64,000 nucleotides of DNA from Hydractinia symbiolongicarpus (GCF_029227915.1 NC_079883.1:11470001-11534000), one strand, 5' to 3'; positions 39,127 through 54,718 are shown, counted from the stretch's first letter. Numbers and translations: made by a program. Notes: generated by a model from the sequence alone, not told the origin.

Positions 39127-39531
39127 ATGTCTGACGCAGCAGCTAAAGGAGGAAAACAGGCACCTAAAGTAGCCAAGAAAGGTGAAAAAAGAGCCGGCAA
39201 AAAAGGAGGAAAGATTGGTGGAACTGGTGAAAAGAAACGCAAGAGAAAGAGAAAGGAAAGTTATGCTATTTACATCTACAATGTTTTGAAACAAGTTCAC
39301 CCAGATGTCGGAGTTTCAAGCAAAGCTATGAGCATCATGAACTCATTTGTCAACGACATCTTTGAGCGCATTGCTTCCGAAGCTTCGCGTTTGGCTCTTC
39401 AAAACAAAAAGTCGACCATCTCTTCTCGTGAAATTCAAACCGCAGTACGTCTTCTCTTGCCTGGAGAACTTGCAAAACACGCAGTCAGTGAAGGAACAAA
39501 AGCCGTCACAAAATACACAAGCAGCAAGTAA
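39127..39531 (+). CDS. H2B: Histone H2B, unit 7
   Basis: Protein identical to the copy at 4314. Stem-loop at 39555-39570. Confidence 0.98.
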   Translation: MSDAAAKGGKQAPKVAKKGEKRAGKKGGKIGGTGEKKRKRKRKESYAIYIYNVLKQVHPDVGVSSKAMSIMNSFVNDIFERIASEASRLALQNKKSTISSREIQTAVRLLLPGELAKHAVSEGTKAVTKYTSSK

Positions 39532-39993
39532 ACCAACGTCTACCAAACACAAACGGTCTTTTTTAAGACCACACATCTTTAAAAAAACATTTACTTGGCG
39601 TCACTACAAGTTAACCGAAGTTAATAAAACTTCTAAATAATGTGCTTAAGAACACTAGCCTACATTTAAAATACTTCCCCATGTGTGTGTGTGGATTAGC
39701 TTCACTTTTCATACGTATTATTAGCTGTACTTGCAGAAAAGACAAGTACATTGATCCATGTTATTGCTTACATTTAACTTAACCCAGCTTTTCACGGAAA
39801 CACTCCCAGGCAAATTAACCCTACAAAGTATTTCTAAATTTTTTTTGTGTCATATATGACATAGTATCGTATAGCAATAAATGTAACTGTGACAAGACTT
39901 TACACATTGTGTAATTTGGAAGCGTGCACAAAGTAATGTTTTAAAAGATTTGTGGCTATAAAAATAGCCGTTTTTGTTGAGCAATGACAACGC

Positions 39994-40350
<357 letters not shown>

Positions 40351-40828
40351 TTAACAGAATTCAGACAGCTTTAAAAAGAGGCCATAAAATTACCTACTGC
40401 TCGTGGAAACACCCTAATTAACCAATAGAGTTGCGTCATTACAAAATGTTCCGAACATTTTGTACATTTTTTTAAGTAAAACTGTAGTTTTTTTAAAAAT
40501 TCGTGGTCTTAATGTTTCAGTAAGGCAATAAATTTGGCATCGTTGGAATTCGCCAAACCTTCTGCTACTTACTAAAAAAAAAAAAAGTCAAAAGCTTTTG
40601 TGTATCAGAAGATACAGCCGTTTTCCCGTAGCCAAAAAACACAGATTTTATAAAAATGTTAAAGTAATGAGCGTAATGTCATTATGCAGCCAATCAGAAA
40701 TTACTTTCTTAGCACCAATCAAATGGTTTGTTTTGAACCTTAGCTGTCAATCAATATGAGAAATAAAACTTTGGCGCGATAGTGCATTTTAGACCGTCTT
40801 GTGTATCCGTACTACATCGACTTCTTAA

Positions 40829-41242
<414 letters not shown>

Positions 41243-41603
41243 GCATCTTACCAAACAAAAAACGGCTATTTTTATAGCCACACATCCATAAAAAATATTA
41301 CGGCTAGCTTTTTATATCAAACTTTGTTCTGCTTTCTGTTTAAATTTTATGCTACATAAAAATTTTATGCTACATAAAGTTTGACAATGTTAAAAATATG
41401 AAGGGCAAGAAAAGTAAAAGCAAGAAAATAAGAAATTTAAAAACGAAAATACTTAAACTTAGGGAATCTAATCTTAAAATTACTCTTTTTTAACTGTTTA
41501 AGTGACTTAAACAAGTTTAACTTTGTACCAAGATAATGTTTTTTTGTAAATGTGTGGCTATAAAAATAGCCGTTTGTTAATGTAATAGCCAGATACACAC
41601 AAA

Positions 41604-42155
41604 TTATTTTTTTGCGGTCTTCTTTGCTGCCTTTTTGGGAGTCTTTTTGACCTTCTTTGCTGCAGGTTTTTTAGCAACAGGCTTCTTTGTGGGTTTCTTA
41701 GCTGCTGGTTTCTTAGCCGAGGCTTTCTTTGTGGCAGGCTTCTTTGCTGCTTTCTTTGGCGTGCTCTTCTTTGCTGGCTTCTTTTTTGGTGTACTTTTCT
41801 TTGCAGTAGGCTTCTTTGCCGTTGGCTTTTTTGCTGCGGCCTTTTTCTTAGGTTTTTCTTTTTTTACCTGACCTAGCTTGAATGATCCAGAAGCACCAGT
41901 GCCTTTAGTTTGAATCAAATCGCCTGATGTTACTCCTCGTTTAAGAGCCATTTTCAGATGATGATCTGAGTTTTCAGCAACTTTGTAATTTGCATGAATA
42001 TATTTTGTAATAGCTTGGCGAGATGAACCACCGCGTTCCTTTAGGGTAGCGATAGCAGCCTTGATCATGTCCACATATTTAGGGTGATCAGCTGTCTTCT
42101 TTGCAGCAGGTTTCTTCTTGGGTGCGATTTTCTTTGGAGAAGCTGCTTCACTCAT
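41604..42155 (-). CDS. H1: Linker histone H1, unit 8
   Basis: Protein identical to the copy at 915. Stem-loop at 41556-41571. Confidence 0.96.
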   Translation of the reverse strand: MSEAASPKKIAPKKKPAAKKTADHPKYVDMIKAAIATLKERGGSSRQAITKYIHANYKVAENSDHHLKMALKRGVTSGDLIQTKGTGASGSFKLGQVKKEKPKKKAAAKKPTAKKPTAKKSTPKKKPAKKSTPKKAAKKPATKKASAKKPAAKKPTKKPVAKKPAAKKVKKTPKKAAKKTAKK

Positions 42156-42734
42156 TTTTAATGTTTTCTTACAACAATCCAACGATAAACGATGCTTGTT
42201 ATCACAGTAGAAGTATACTAAACATTACCGTGTAAATGAGATATAATTTAAGACGGTGCGAAGTATGCGGACGTAAAAGTACCACTCCCGGGAATTGATT
42301 TGGCGCGAAAACAGAAATGTGTGTTTCTGTACATCGTATAATGTCCGTTTTGGGTGCCGCGACTATGCGAAAGCATGTTAATTTTTATTTGTAGCACGAC
42401 GCAATAGTCTGAAAGAGAAGCTGCTGGAGTTTGAGGTCTTCAGCATTACATCTACTCTGTTAATTTGGGCTTCTTCCGCGCCCGTGTTAGGATTTTCATA
42501 AAGCGTTCTTTGGTTTGCGTTGCGTATGTCGGCCTACATCATCGACACGGCCTGTTTCCGGCTATTAGGAGCAATTCATATATTGGGCACTGCGTTTCGA
42601 CTTTTTTATTAGACCACAGTAAAAAAATTCACTCACAGAAGTCCCTTTCTTTCATGGCTACAAACACGAAGAATTCTGTCGTAAGTAAAACGAATGCGCA
42701 AGCCAAAATAACGATGGGGCGAAGTCATAAGCAT

Positions 42735-42807
42735 GGCCCTGTGGCCCAATGGATAAGGCATCTGACTACGAATCAGGGGATTCCAGGTTCGACTCCTGGC
42801 AGGGTCG
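42735..42807 (+). tRNA. trnR-ACG: tRNA-Arg(ACG), unit 8
   Basis: Same sequence as the copy at 2046. Confidence 0.97.
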
Positions 42808-43129
42808 CACTGTCGCATTTCGGCTGCATGGTCTACTGTGTAACGCGCGCGCACGTTCTGGCGTAATGCGTTGATAAACGGAATGTACGCAGTCATATTG
42901 GAAAGTAATATCACGCACTTAGTATCGTCGCCTTTGTTAGCATTCATGTAAGTTACCATCCACTCGCTACAGTCGCTCTCCATCCTACGGCTAAATCAAC
43001 AGCCGTGATTTTTACTATGTCGCCGTCCATCCGTACGCGGTGACAGTTGTAAGCTTTACAGTAACGTGACATGCTCCACAAGCAGTTACGGTGTGTGGAC
43101 GATGCCTATCATGGCAACGCTTGTTCTTT

Positions 43130-43315
43130 ATCGCTTCTCGGCCTAATGGCTAAGATCAAGTGTAGTATCTGTTCTTATCAGTTTAATATCTGGTAGGCCA
43201 TTCTCTGAATGGTCAGTATATTAATCTGATTTTTGGCCTTGGGTCATGGAGGTGGATTCATTCACGCCGTGACCACGGGTTGCCTTGGTGTTGCACTATT
43301 ACCGATGGCGGCCCA
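43130..43315 (+). ncRNA. U2: U2 snRNA, unit 8
   Basis: Same sequence as the copy at 2441. Confidence 0.95.
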
Positions 43316-43506
43316 CATAAGCAATAAAAGAATAATAGCAGTCCTCTTTCCGACGGCACTCTGCATAGTCTACGGCGGGAACAAAACGCGTACACTGGGG
43401 GAGAATACAGCCTATGCCCCGCGACACGGCAGTTTATAACACACTCAAGCCACAAGCATTAACAAACTTTGAAGGGTACCCTCATGCTACGGTGCAGTTC
43501 CAACTC

Positions 43507-43671
43507 ATACTTACCTGACGGGGAAGTAAAGACTGATCAATGAGGGTTTTCTTCCAGAGTGAGGCTCTTGCATTGCACTACGCTTGGGCTGACCTCTGCG
43601 ATTACTGCAAACGTCAGTAACTCGACCGTACAATTTCTGGTAGTGGGGGCCTGCGTCCGCGCTCGCCCCCT
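43507..43671 (+). ncRNA. U1: U1 snRNA, unit 8
   Basis: Same sequence as the copy at 2818. Confidence 0.96.
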
Positions 43672-44020
43672 CCTTAAGTCAAAATGAATGAGCTTAGAAA
43701 AGTTGCGCGGCCAAATGTCGGTGGTGACTTAAACGCTAAGGTAAAACCTCGCTTGGCTGTTACGAAACGTGATTGCGATATAAGTCCTCGGAAGGCGGCG
43801 GAATTTTATTTTATTTGCCATTCCGTCAGGGTTATTGGATGATCGGCAATAGATCGAGTTTGTATGCATTTGAAAGCTCTTTTTTCTCGTACTATCACCT
43901 GAAAATGTCGTAGGAAAATGTCATAGGAAACACTTTCAACAACCGCCACGTTCCTTAATTGTTATAACAAGAAATATATCACAGCACCATTGAAATGAAA
44001 AGGCAACAAATGAAAATGAA

Positions 44021-44140
44021 AAGCCTACGACACCGGGAGTTCCCAGGCGGTCCCCCATCCAAGTACTATCCCGGCCCGACGATGCTTAACTTCCGTGATC
44101 AGACGAGAACGGGTGTGTTCATCGTGGTATGGCCGTAGAC
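44021..44140 (-). rRNA. 5S: 5S rRNA, unit 8
   Basis: Same sequence as the copy at 3332. Confidence 0.97.
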
Positions 44141-44337
44141 ATTAGTAGGGGCAAATACGTGCAATTTATTTTGACGTTGTGATCAAATTTTTTTATTTAA
44201 TTTCTTTGAGTTACTTAGGACAAGGCGTATGCATGGATTATCTATTAGACTTTAAGGTTATAGTTTTGTGAAAAAAACAATGTTTTTTTAAAGATGTGTG
44301 GCTATAAAAATAGCCGTTGTTTTCTGAGTGTAGCGGT

Positions 44338-44718
44338 TTACTTCTTCTGTCCTTTGTCGTTCTTCTTTGGGAGTAAGACAGCTTGAATGTTTGGCAAAAC
44401 ACCACCAGCTGCAATGGTTACACCGCTCAAAAGTTTGTTTAATTCTTCATCATTACGAACAGCCAATTGTAAATGTCTTGGAATAATCCTAGCTTTTTTG
44501 TTGTCTCTTGCTGCGTTACCAGCCAACTCCAATATCTCAGCAGATAAATATTCCAAGACGGCTGCTAAGTAAACTGGTGCTCCAGATCCAATTCGGTTAG
44601 CATAGTGCCCTCTACGAAGGAATCTATGCACTCTACCGACTGGAAATTGAAGTCCAGCTCTTGAGGATCTTGTCTTGGCTTTAGCCTTAGCTTTTCCACC
44701 TTTTCCACGTCCAGACAT
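44338..44718 (-). CDS. H2A: Histone H2A, unit 8
   Basis: Consensus H2A. Stem-loop at 44300-44315. Confidence 0.98.
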   Translation of the reverse strand: MSGRGKGGKAKAKAKTRSSRAGLQFPVGRVHRFLRRGHYANRIGSGAPVYLAAVLEYLSAEILELAGNAARDNKKARIIPRHLQLAVRNDEELNKLLSGVTIAAGGVLPNIQAVLLPKKNDKGQKK

Positions 44719-45002
44719 AACTGCGATTTGATTTGTAAGTTAATACAAAAACGTACGAATATTTAACGTAAGTGTTAACGAAATAAACTTTACTCGTTTT
44801 TTCATCATAAAAATAGGATCGAAATCATGTTTTTTTAACCAATCATAATTAAGTATTAAACAAAAGATTTTTTTTTTAACCAATTAAATTGCGTATCGGC
44901 GTTTTCGGATCGAATTCGATCCGATTTTTTTACTTATAAACAAAAAGTTTTGACTTGCAGTTTAATGCTTATTTACAAGTTAAGTAGCAAAAATTTTTAA
45001 CC

Positions 45003-45407
45003 ATGTCTGACGCAGCAGCTAAAGGAGGAAAACAGGCACCTAAAGTAGCCAAGAAAGGTGAAAAAAGAGCCGGCAAAAAAGGAGGAAAGATTGGTGGAAC
45101 TGGTGAAAAGAAACGCAAGAGAAAGAGAAAGGAAAGTTATGCTATTTACATCTACAATGTTTTGAAACAAGTTCACCCAGATGTCGGAGTTTCAAGCAAA
45201 GCTATGAGCATCATGAACTCATTTGTCAACGACATCTTTGAGCGCATTGCTTCCGAAGCTTCGCGTTTGGCTCTTCAAAACAAAAAGTCGACCATCTCTT
45301 CTCGTGAAATTCAAACCGCAGTACGTCTTCTCTTGCCTGGAGAACTTGCAAAACACGCAGTCAGTGAAGGAACAAAAGCCGTCACAAAATACACAAGCAG
45401 CAAGTAA
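45003..45407 (+). CDS. H2B: Histone H2B, unit 8
   Basis: Protein identical to the copy at 4314. Stem-loop at 45431-45446. Confidence 0.98.
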   Translation: MSDAAAKGGKQAPKVAKKGEKRAGKKGGKIGGTGEKKRKRKRKESYAIYIYNVLKQVHPDVGVSSKAMSIMNSFVNDIFERIASEASRLALQNKKSTISSREIQTAVRLLLPGELAKHAVSEGTKAVTKYTSSK

Positions 45408-45869
45408 ACCAACGTCTACCAAACACAAACGGTCTTTTTTAAGACCACACATCTTTAAAAAAACATTTACTTGGCGTCACTACAAGTTAACCGAAGTTAA
45501 TAAAACTTCTAAATAATGTGCTTAAGAACACTAGCCTACATTTAAAATACTTCCCCATGTGTGTGTGTGGATTAGCTTCACTTTTCATACGTATTATTAG
45601 CTGTACTTGCAGAAAAGACAAGTACATTGATCCATGTTATTGCTTACATTTAACTTAACCCAGCTTTTCACGGAAACACTCCCAGGCAAATTAACCCTAC
45701 AAAGTATTTCTAAATTTTTTTTGTGTCATATATGACATAGTATCGTATAGCAATAAATGTAACTGTGACAAGACTTTACACATTGTGTAATTTGGAAGCG
45801 TGCACAAAGTAATGTTTTAAAAGATTTGTGGCTATAAAAATAGCCGTTTTTGTTGAGCAATGACAACGC

Positions 45870-46226
<357 letters not shown>

Positions 46227-46704
46227 TTAACAGAATTCAGACAGCTTTAAAAAGAGGCCATAAAATTACCTACTGCTCGTGGAAACACCCTAATTAACCA
46301 ATAGAGTTGCGTCATTACAAAATGTTCCGAACATTTTGTACATTTTTTTAAGTAAAACTGTAGTTTTTTTAAAAATTCGTGGTCTTAATGTTTCAGTAAG
46401 GCAATAAATTTGGCATCGTTGGAATTCGCCAAACCTTCTGCTACTTACTAAAAAAAAAAAAAGTCAAAAGCTTTTGTGTATCAGAAGATACAGCCGTTTT
46501 CCCGTAGCCAAAAAACACAGATTTTATAAAAATGTTAAAGTAATGAGCGTAATGTCATTATGCAGCCAATCAGAAATTACTTTCTTAGCACCAATCAAAT
46601 GGTTTGTTTTGAACCTTAGCTGTCAATCAATATGAGAAATAAAACTTTGGCGCGATAGTGCATTTTAGACCGTCTTGTGTATCCGTACTACATCGACTTC
46701 TTAA

Positions 46705-47118
<414 letters not shown>

Positions 47119-47479
47119 GCATCTTACCAAACAAAAAACGGCTATTTTTATAGCCACACATCCATAAAAAATATTACGGCTAGCTTTTTATATCAAACTT
47201 TGTTCTGCTTTCTGTTTAAATTTTATGCTACATAAAAATTTTATGCTACATAAAGTTTGACAATGTTAAAAATATGAAGGGCAAGAAAAGTAAAAGCAAG
47301 AAAATAAGAAATTTAAAAACGAAAATACTTAAACTTAGGGAATCTAATCTTAAAATTACTCTTTTTTAACTGTTTAAGTGACTTAAACAAGTTTAACTTT
47401 GTACCAAGATAATGTTTTTTTGTAAATGTGTGGCTATAAAAATAGCCGTTTGTTAATGTAATAGCCAGATACACACAAA

Positions 47480-48031
47480 TTATTTTTTTGCGGTCTTCTT
47501 TGCTGCCTTTTTGGGAGTCTTTTTGACCTTCTTTGCTGCAGGTTTTTTAGCAACAGGCTTCTTTGTGGGTTTCTTAGCTGCTGGTTTCTTAGCCGAGGCT
47601 TTCTTTGTGGCAGGCTTCTTTGCTGCTTTCTTTGGCGTGCTCTTCTTTGCTGGCTTCTTTTTTGGTGTACTTTTCTTTGCAGTAGGCTTCTTTGCCGTTG
47701 GCTTTTTTGCTGCGGCCTTTTTCTTAGGTTTTTCTTTTTTTACCTGACCTAGCTTGAATGATCCAGAAGCACCAGTGCCTTTAGTTTGAATCAAATCGCC
47801 TGATGTTACTCCTCGTTTAAGAGCCATTTTCAGATGATGATCTGAGTTTTCAGCAACTTTGTAATTTGCATGAATATATTTTGTAATAGCTTGGCGAGAT
47901 GAACCACCGCGTTCCTTTAGGGTAGCGATAGCAGCCTTGATCATGTCCACATATTTAGGGTGATCAGCTGTCTTCTTTGCAGCAGGTTTCTTCTTGGGTG
48001 CGATTTTCTTTGGAGAAGCTGCTTCACTCAT
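47480..48031 (-). CDS. H1: Linker histone H1, unit 9
   Basis: Protein identical to the copy at 915. Stem-loop at 47432-47447. Confidence 0.96.
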   Translation of the reverse strand: MSEAASPKKIAPKKKPAAKKTADHPKYVDMIKAAIATLKERGGSSRQAITKYIHANYKVAENSDHHLKMALKRGVTSGDLIQTKGTGASGSFKLGQVKKEKPKKKAAAKKPTAKKPTAKKSTPKKKPAKKSTPKKAAKKPATKKASAKKPAAKKPTKKPVAKKPAAKKVKKTPKKAAKKTAKK

Positions 48032-48610
48032 TTTTAATGTTTTCTTACAACAATCCAACGATAAACGATGCTTGTTATCACAGTAGAAGTATACTAAACA
48101 TTACCGTGTAAATGAGATATAATTTAAGACGGTGCGAAGTATGCGGACGTAAAAGTACCACTCCCGGGAATTGATTTGGCGCGAAAACAGAAATGTGTGT
48201 TTCTGTACATCGTATAATGTCCGTTTTGGGTGCCGCGACTATGCGAAAGCATGTTAATTTTTATTTGTAGCACGACGCAATAGTCTGAAAGAGAAGCTGC
48301 TGGAGTTTGAGGTCTTCAGCATTACATCTACTCTGTTAATTTGGGCTTCTTCCGCGCCCGTGTTAGGATTTTCATAAAGCGTTCTTTGGTTTGCGTTGCG
48401 TATGTCGGCCTACATCATCGACACGGCCTGTTTCCGGCTATTAGGAGCAATTCATATATTGGGCACTGCGTTTCGACTTTTTTATTAGACCACAGTAAAA
48501 AAATTCACTCACAGAAGTCCCTTTCTTTCATGGCTACAAACACGAAGAATTCTGTCGTAAGTAAAACGAATGCGCAAGCCAAAATAACGATGGGGCGAAG
48601 TCATAAGCAT

Positions 48611-48683
48611 GGCCCTGTGGCCCAATGGATAAGGCATCTGACTACGAATCAGGGGATTCCAGGTTCGACTCCTGGCAGGGTCG
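48611..48683 (+). tRNA. trnR-ACG: tRNA-Arg(ACG), unit 9
   Basis: Same sequence as the copy at 2046. This is the last copy to the right with the intact G1. Confidence 0.97.
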
Positions 48684-49005
48684 CACTGTCGCATTTCGGC
48701 TGCATGGTCTACTGTGTAACGCGCGCGCACGTTCTGGCGTAATGCGTTGATAAACGGAATGTACGCAGTCATATTGGAAAGTAATATCACGCACTTAGTA
48801 TCGTCGCCTTTGTTAGCATTCATGTAAGTTACCATCCACTCGCTACAGTCGCTCTCCATCCTACGGCTAAATCAACAGCCGTGATTTTTACTATGTCGCC
48901 GTCCATCCGTACGCGGTGACAGTTGTAAGCTTTACAGTAACGTGACATGCTCCACAAGCAGTTACGGTGTGTGGACGATGCCTATCATGGCAACGCTTGT
49001 TCTTT

Positions 49006-49191
49006 ATCGCTTCTCGGCCTAATGGCTAAGATCAAGTGTAGTATCTGTTCTTATCAGTTTAATATCTGGTAGGCCATTCTCTGAATGGTCAGTATATTAA
49101 TCTGATTTTTGGCCTTGGGTCATGGAGGTGGATTCATTCACGCCGTGACCACGGGTTGCCTTGGTGTTGCACTATTACCGATGGCGGCCCA
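49006..49191 (+). ncRNA. U2: U2 snRNA, unit 9
   Basis: Same sequence as the copy at 2441. Confidence 0.95.
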
Positions 49192-49382
49192 CATAAGCAA
49201 TAAAAGAATAATAGCAGTCCTCTTTCCGACGGCACTCTGCATAGTCTACGGCGGGAACAAAACGCGTACACTGGGGGAGAATACAGCCTATGCCCCGCGA
49301 CACGGCAGTTTATAACACACTCAAGCCACAAGCATTAACAAACTTTGAAGGGTACCCTCATGCTACGGTGCAGTTCCAACTC

Positions 49383-49547
49383 ATACTTACCTGACGGGGA
49401 AGTAAAGACTGATCAATGAGGGTTTTCTTCCAGAGTGAGGCTCTTGCATTGCACTACGCTTGGGCTGACCTCTGCGATTACTGCAAACGTCAGTAACTCG
49501 ACCGTACAATTTCTGGTAGTGGGGGCCTGCGTCCGCGCTCGCCCCCT
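49383..49547 (+). ncRNA. U1: U1 snRNA, unit 9
   Basis: Same sequence as the copy at 2818. Confidence 0.96.
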
Positions 49548-49896
49548 CCTTAAGTCAAAATGAATGAGCTTAGAAAAGTTGCGCGGCCAAATGTCGGTGG
49601 TGACTTAAACGCTAAGGTAAAACCTCGCTTGGCTGTTACGAAACGTGATTGCGATATAAGTCCTCGGAAGGCGGCGGAATTTTATTTTATTTGCCATTCC
49701 GTCAGGGTTATTGGATGATCGGCAATAGATCGAGTTTGTATGCATTTGAAAGCTCTTTTTTCTCGTACTATCACCTGAAAATGTCGTAGGAAAATGTCAT
49801 AGGAAACACTTTCAACAACCGCCACGTTCCTTAATTGTTATAACAAGAAATATATCACAGCACCATTGAAATGAAAAGGCAACAAATGAAAATGAA

Positions 49897-50016
49897 AAGC
49901 CTACGACACCGGGAGTTCCCAGGCGGTCCCCCATCCAAGTACTATCCCGGCCCGACGATGCTTAACTTCCGTGATCAGACGAGAACGGGTGTGTTCATCG
50001 TGGTATGGCCGTAGAC
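49897..50016 (-). rRNA. 5S: 5S rRNA, unit 9
   Basis: Same sequence as the copy at 3332. Confidence 0.97.
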
Positions 50017-50213
50017 ATTAGTAGGGGCAAATACGTGCAATTTATTTTGACGTTGTGATCAAATTTTTTTATTTAATTTCTTTGAGTTACTTAGGACAAG
50101 GCGTATGCATGGATTATCTATTAGACTTTAAGGTTATAGTTTTGTGAAAAAAACAATGTTTTTTTAAAGATGTGTGGCTATAAAAATAGCCGTTGTTTTC
50201 TGAGTGTAGCGGT

Positions 50214-50364
50214 TTACTTCTTCTGTCCTTTGTCGTTCTTCTTTGGGAGTAAGACAGCTTGAATGTTTGGCAAAACACCACCAGCTGCAATGGTTACACC
50301 GCTCAAAAGTTTGTTTAATTCTTCATCATTACGAACAGCCAATTGTAAATGTCTTGGAATAATC
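50214..50364 (-). CDS. H2A: Histone H2A, unit 9, C-terminal part (cut by gap)
   Basis: Only about the last 49 codons, from [16 protein letters not shown] to the stop, are sequenced, and they match the consensus with Pro109. The N-terminal part is in the gap. Stem-loop at 50176-50191. Confidence 0.95.
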
Positions 50365-50864
50365 NNNNNNNNNNNNNNNNNNNNNNNNNNNNNNNNNNNN
50401 NNNNNNNNNNNNNNNNNNNNNNNNNNNNNNNNNNNNNNNNNNNNNNNNNNNNNNNNNNNNNNNNNNNNNNNNNNNNNNNNNNNNNNNNNNNNNNNNNNNN
50501 NNNNNNNNNNNNNNNNNNNNNNNNNNNNNNNNNNNNNNNNNNNNNNNNNNNNNNNNNNNNNNNNNNNNNNNNNNNNNNNNNNNNNNNNNNNNNNNNNNNN
50601 NNNNNNNNNNNNNNNNNNNNNNNNNNNNNNNNNNNNNNNNNNNNNNNNNNNNNNNNNNNNNNNNNNNNNNNNNNNNNNNNNNNNNNNNNNNNNNNNNNNN
50701 NNNNNNNNNNNNNNNNNNNNNNNNNNNNNNNNNNNNNNNNNNNNNNNNNNNNNNNNNNNNNNNNNNNNNNNNNNNNNNNNNNNNNNNNNNNNNNNNNNNN
50801 NNNNNNNNNNNNNNNNNNNNNNNNNNNNNNNNNNNNNNNNNNNNNNNNNNNNNNNNNNNNNNNN
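50365..50864. other. Assembly gap of exactly 500 N
   Basis: A round-number run of N. Alignment with intact units shows that the flanks are normally 849 bp apart, from inside H2A (position equivalent to 3800 in unit 1) to inside H2B (4648). The gap length is therefore a placeholder. It hides the H2A start, the divergent promoter and most of H2B, and could also hide extra whole units. Confidence 0.98.
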
Positions 50865-50934
50865 TGGAGAACTTGCAAAACACGCAGTCAGTGAAGGAAC
50901 AAAAGCCGTCACAAAATACACAAGCAGCAAGTAA
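50865..50934 (+). CDS. H2B: Histone H2B, unit 9, C-terminal part (cut by gap)
   Basis: Only the last 22 or so codons ([22 protein letters not shown] and stop) are present, matching the consensus. Stem-loop at 50958-50973. Confidence 0.95.
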
Positions 50935-51396
50935 ACCAACGTCTACCAAACACAAACGGTCTTTTTTAAGACCACACATCTTTAAAAAAACATTTACTTG
51001 GCGTCACTACAAGTTAACCGAAGTTAATAAAACTTCTAAATAATGTGCTTAAGAACACTAGCCTACATTTAAAATACTTCCCCATGTGTGTGTGTGGATT
51101 AGCTTCACTTTTCATACGTATTATTAGCTGTACTTGCAGAAAAGACAAGTACATTGATCCATGTTATTGCTTACATTTAACTTAACCCAGCTTTTCACGG
51201 AAACACTCCCAGGCAAATTAACCCTACAAAGTATTTCTAAATTTTTTTTGTGTCATATATGACATAGTATCGTATAGCAATAAATGTAACTGTGACAAGA
51301 CTTTACACATTGTGTAATTTGGAAGCGTGCACAAAGTAATGTTTTAAAAGATTTGTGGCTATAAAAATAGCCGTTTTTGTTGAGCAATGACAACGC

Positions 51397-51753
<357 letters not shown>

Positions 51754-52231
51754 TTAACAGAATTCAGACAGCTTTAAAAAGAGGCCATAAAATTACCTAC
51801 TGCTCGTGGAAACACCCTAATTAACCAATAGAGTTGCGTCATTACAAAATGTTCCGAACATTTTGTACATTTTTTTAAGTAAAACTGTAGTTTTTTTAAA
51901 AATTCGTGGTCTTAATGTTTCAGTAAGGCAATAAATTTGGCATCGTTGGAATTCGCCAAACCTTCTGCTACTTACTAAAAAAAAAAAAAGTCAAAAGCTT
52001 TTGTGTATCAGAAGATACAGCCGTTTTCCCGTAGCCAAAAAACACAGATTTTATAAAAATGTTAAAGTAATGAGCGTAATGTCATTATGCAGCCAATCAG
52101 AAATTACTTTCTTAGCACCAATCAAATGGTTTGTTTTGAACCTTAGCTGTCAATCAATATGAGAAATAAAACTTTGGCGCGATAGTGCATTTTAGACCGT
52201 CTTGTGTATCCGTACTACATCGACTTCTTAA

Positions 52232-52645
<414 letters not shown>

Positions 52646-53006
52646 GCATCTTACCAAACAAAAAACGGCTATTTTTATAGCCACACATCCATAAAAAATA
52701 TTACGGCTAGCTTTTTATATCAAACTTTGTTCTGCTTTCTGTTTAAATTTTATGCTACATAAAAATTTTATGCTACATAAAGTTTGACAATGTTAAAAAT
52801 ATGAAGGGCAAGAAAAGTAAAAGCAAGAAAATAAGAAATTTAAAAACGAAAATACTTAAACTTAGGGAATCTAATCTTAAAATTACTCTTTTTTAACTGT
52901 TTAAGTGACTTAAACAAGTTTAACTTTGTACCAAGATAATGTTTTTTTGTAAATGTGTGGCTATAAAAATAGCCGTTTGTTAATGTAATAGCCAGATACA
53001 CACAAA

Positions 53007-53558
53007 TTATTTTTTTGCGGTCTTCTTTGCTGCCTTTTTGGGAGTCTTTTTGACCTTCTTTGCTGCAGGTTTTTTAGCAACAGGCTTCTTTGTGGGTTTC
53101 TTAGCTGCTGGTTTCTTAGCCGAGGCTTTCTTTGTGGCAGGCTTCTTTGCTGCTTTCTTTGGCGTGCTCTTCTTTGCTGGCTTCTTTTTTGGTGTACTTT
53201 TCTTTGCAGTAGGCTTCTTTGCCGTTGGCTTTTTTGCTGCGGCCTTTTTCTTAGGTTTTTCTTTTTTTACCTGACCTAGCTTGAATGATCCAGAAGCACC
53301 AGTGCCTTTAGTTTGAATCAAATCGCCTGATGTTACTCCTCGTTTAAGAGCCATTTTCAGATGATGATCTGAGTTTTCAGCAACTTTGTAATTTGCATGA
53401 ATATATTTTGTAATAGCTTGGCGAGATGAACCACCGCGTTCCTTTAGGGTAGCGATAGCAGCCTTGATCATGTCCACATATTTAGGGTGATCAGCTGTCT
53501 TCTTTGCAGCAGGTTTCTTCTTGGGTGCGATTTTCTTTGGAGAAGCTGCTTCACTCAT
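53007..53558 (-). CDS. H1: Linker histone H1, unit 10
   Basis: Protein identical to the copy at 915. Stem-loop at 52959-52974. Confidence 0.96.
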   Translation of the reverse strand: MSEAASPKKIAPKKKPAAKKTADHPKYVDMIKAAIATLKERGGSSRQAITKYIHANYKVAENSDHHLKMALKRGVTSGDLIQTKGTGASGSFKLGQVKKEKPKKKAAAKKPTAKKPTAKKSTPKKKPAKKSTPKKAAKKPATKKASAKKPAAKKPTKKPVAKKPAAKKVKKTPKKAAKKTAKK

Positions 53559-54137
53559 TTTTAATGTTTTCTTACAACAATCCAACGATAAACGATGCTT
53601 GTTATCACAGTAGAAGTATACTAAACATTACCGTGTAAATGAGATATAATTTAAGACGGTGCGAAGTATGCGGACGTAAAAGTACCACTCCCGGGAATTG
53701 ATTTGGCGCGAAAACAGAAATGTGTGTTTCTGTACATCGTATAATGTCCGTTTTGGGAGCCGCGACTATGCGAAAGCATGTTAATTTTTATTTGTAGCAC
53801 GACGCAATAGTCTGAAAGAGAAGCTGCTGGAGTTTGAGGTCTTCAGCATTACATCTACTCTGTTAATTTGGGCTTCTTCCGCGCCCGTGTTAGGATTTTC
53901 ATAAAGCGTTCTTTGGTTTGCGTTGCGTATGTCGGCCTACATCATCGACACGGCCTGTTTCCGGCTATTAGGAGCAATTCATATATTGGGCACTGCGTTT
54001 CGACTTTTTTATTAGACCACAGTAAAAAAATTCACTCACAGAAGTCCCTTTCTTTCATGGCTACAAACACGAAGAATTCTGTCGTAAGTAAAACGAATGC
54101 GCAAGCCAAAATAACGATGGGGCGAAGTCATAAGCAT

Positions 54138-54210
54138 CGCCCTGTGGCCCAATGGATAAGGCATCTGACTACGAATCAGGGGATTCCAGGTTCGACTCCT
54201 GGCAGGGTCG
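54138..54210 (+). tRNA. trnR-ACG: tRNA-Arg(ACG), unit 10, G1C variant
   Basis: First base is C instead of G (54138), so the top acceptor pair becomes C1-C72. The A and B boxes, the anticodon ACG and all other pairs are unchanged. It may be transcribed, but 5' processing and aminoacylation could be impaired. The same change is in unit 11. Confidence 0.93.
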
Positions 54211-54532
54211 CACTGTCGCATTTCGGCTGCATGGTCTACTGTGTAACGCGCGCGCACGTTCTGGCGTAATGCGTTGATAAACGGAATGTACGCAGTCATA
54301 TTGGAAAGTAATATCACGCACTTAGTATCGTCGCCTTTGTTAGCATTCATGTAAGTTACCATCCACTCGCTACAGTCGCTCTCCATCCTACGGCTAAATC
54401 AACAGCCGTGATTTTTACTATGTCGCCGTCCATCCGTACGCGGTGACAGTTGTAAGCTTTACAGTAACGTGACATGCTCCACAAGCAGTTACGGTGTGTG
54501 GACGATGCCTATCATGGCAACGCTTGTTCTTT

Positions 54533-54718
54533 ATCGCTTCTCGGCCTAATGGCTAAGATCAAGTGTAGTATCTGTTCTTATCAGTTTAATATCTGGTAGG
54601 CCATTCTCTGAATGGTCAGTATATTAATCTGATTTTTGGCCTTGGGTCATGGAGGTGGATTCATTCACGCCGTGACCACGGGTTGCCTTGGTGTTGCACT
54701 ATTACCGATGGCGGCCCA
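54533..54718 (+). ncRNA. U2: U2 snRNA, unit 10
   Basis: Same sequence as the copy at 2441. Confidence 0.95.
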
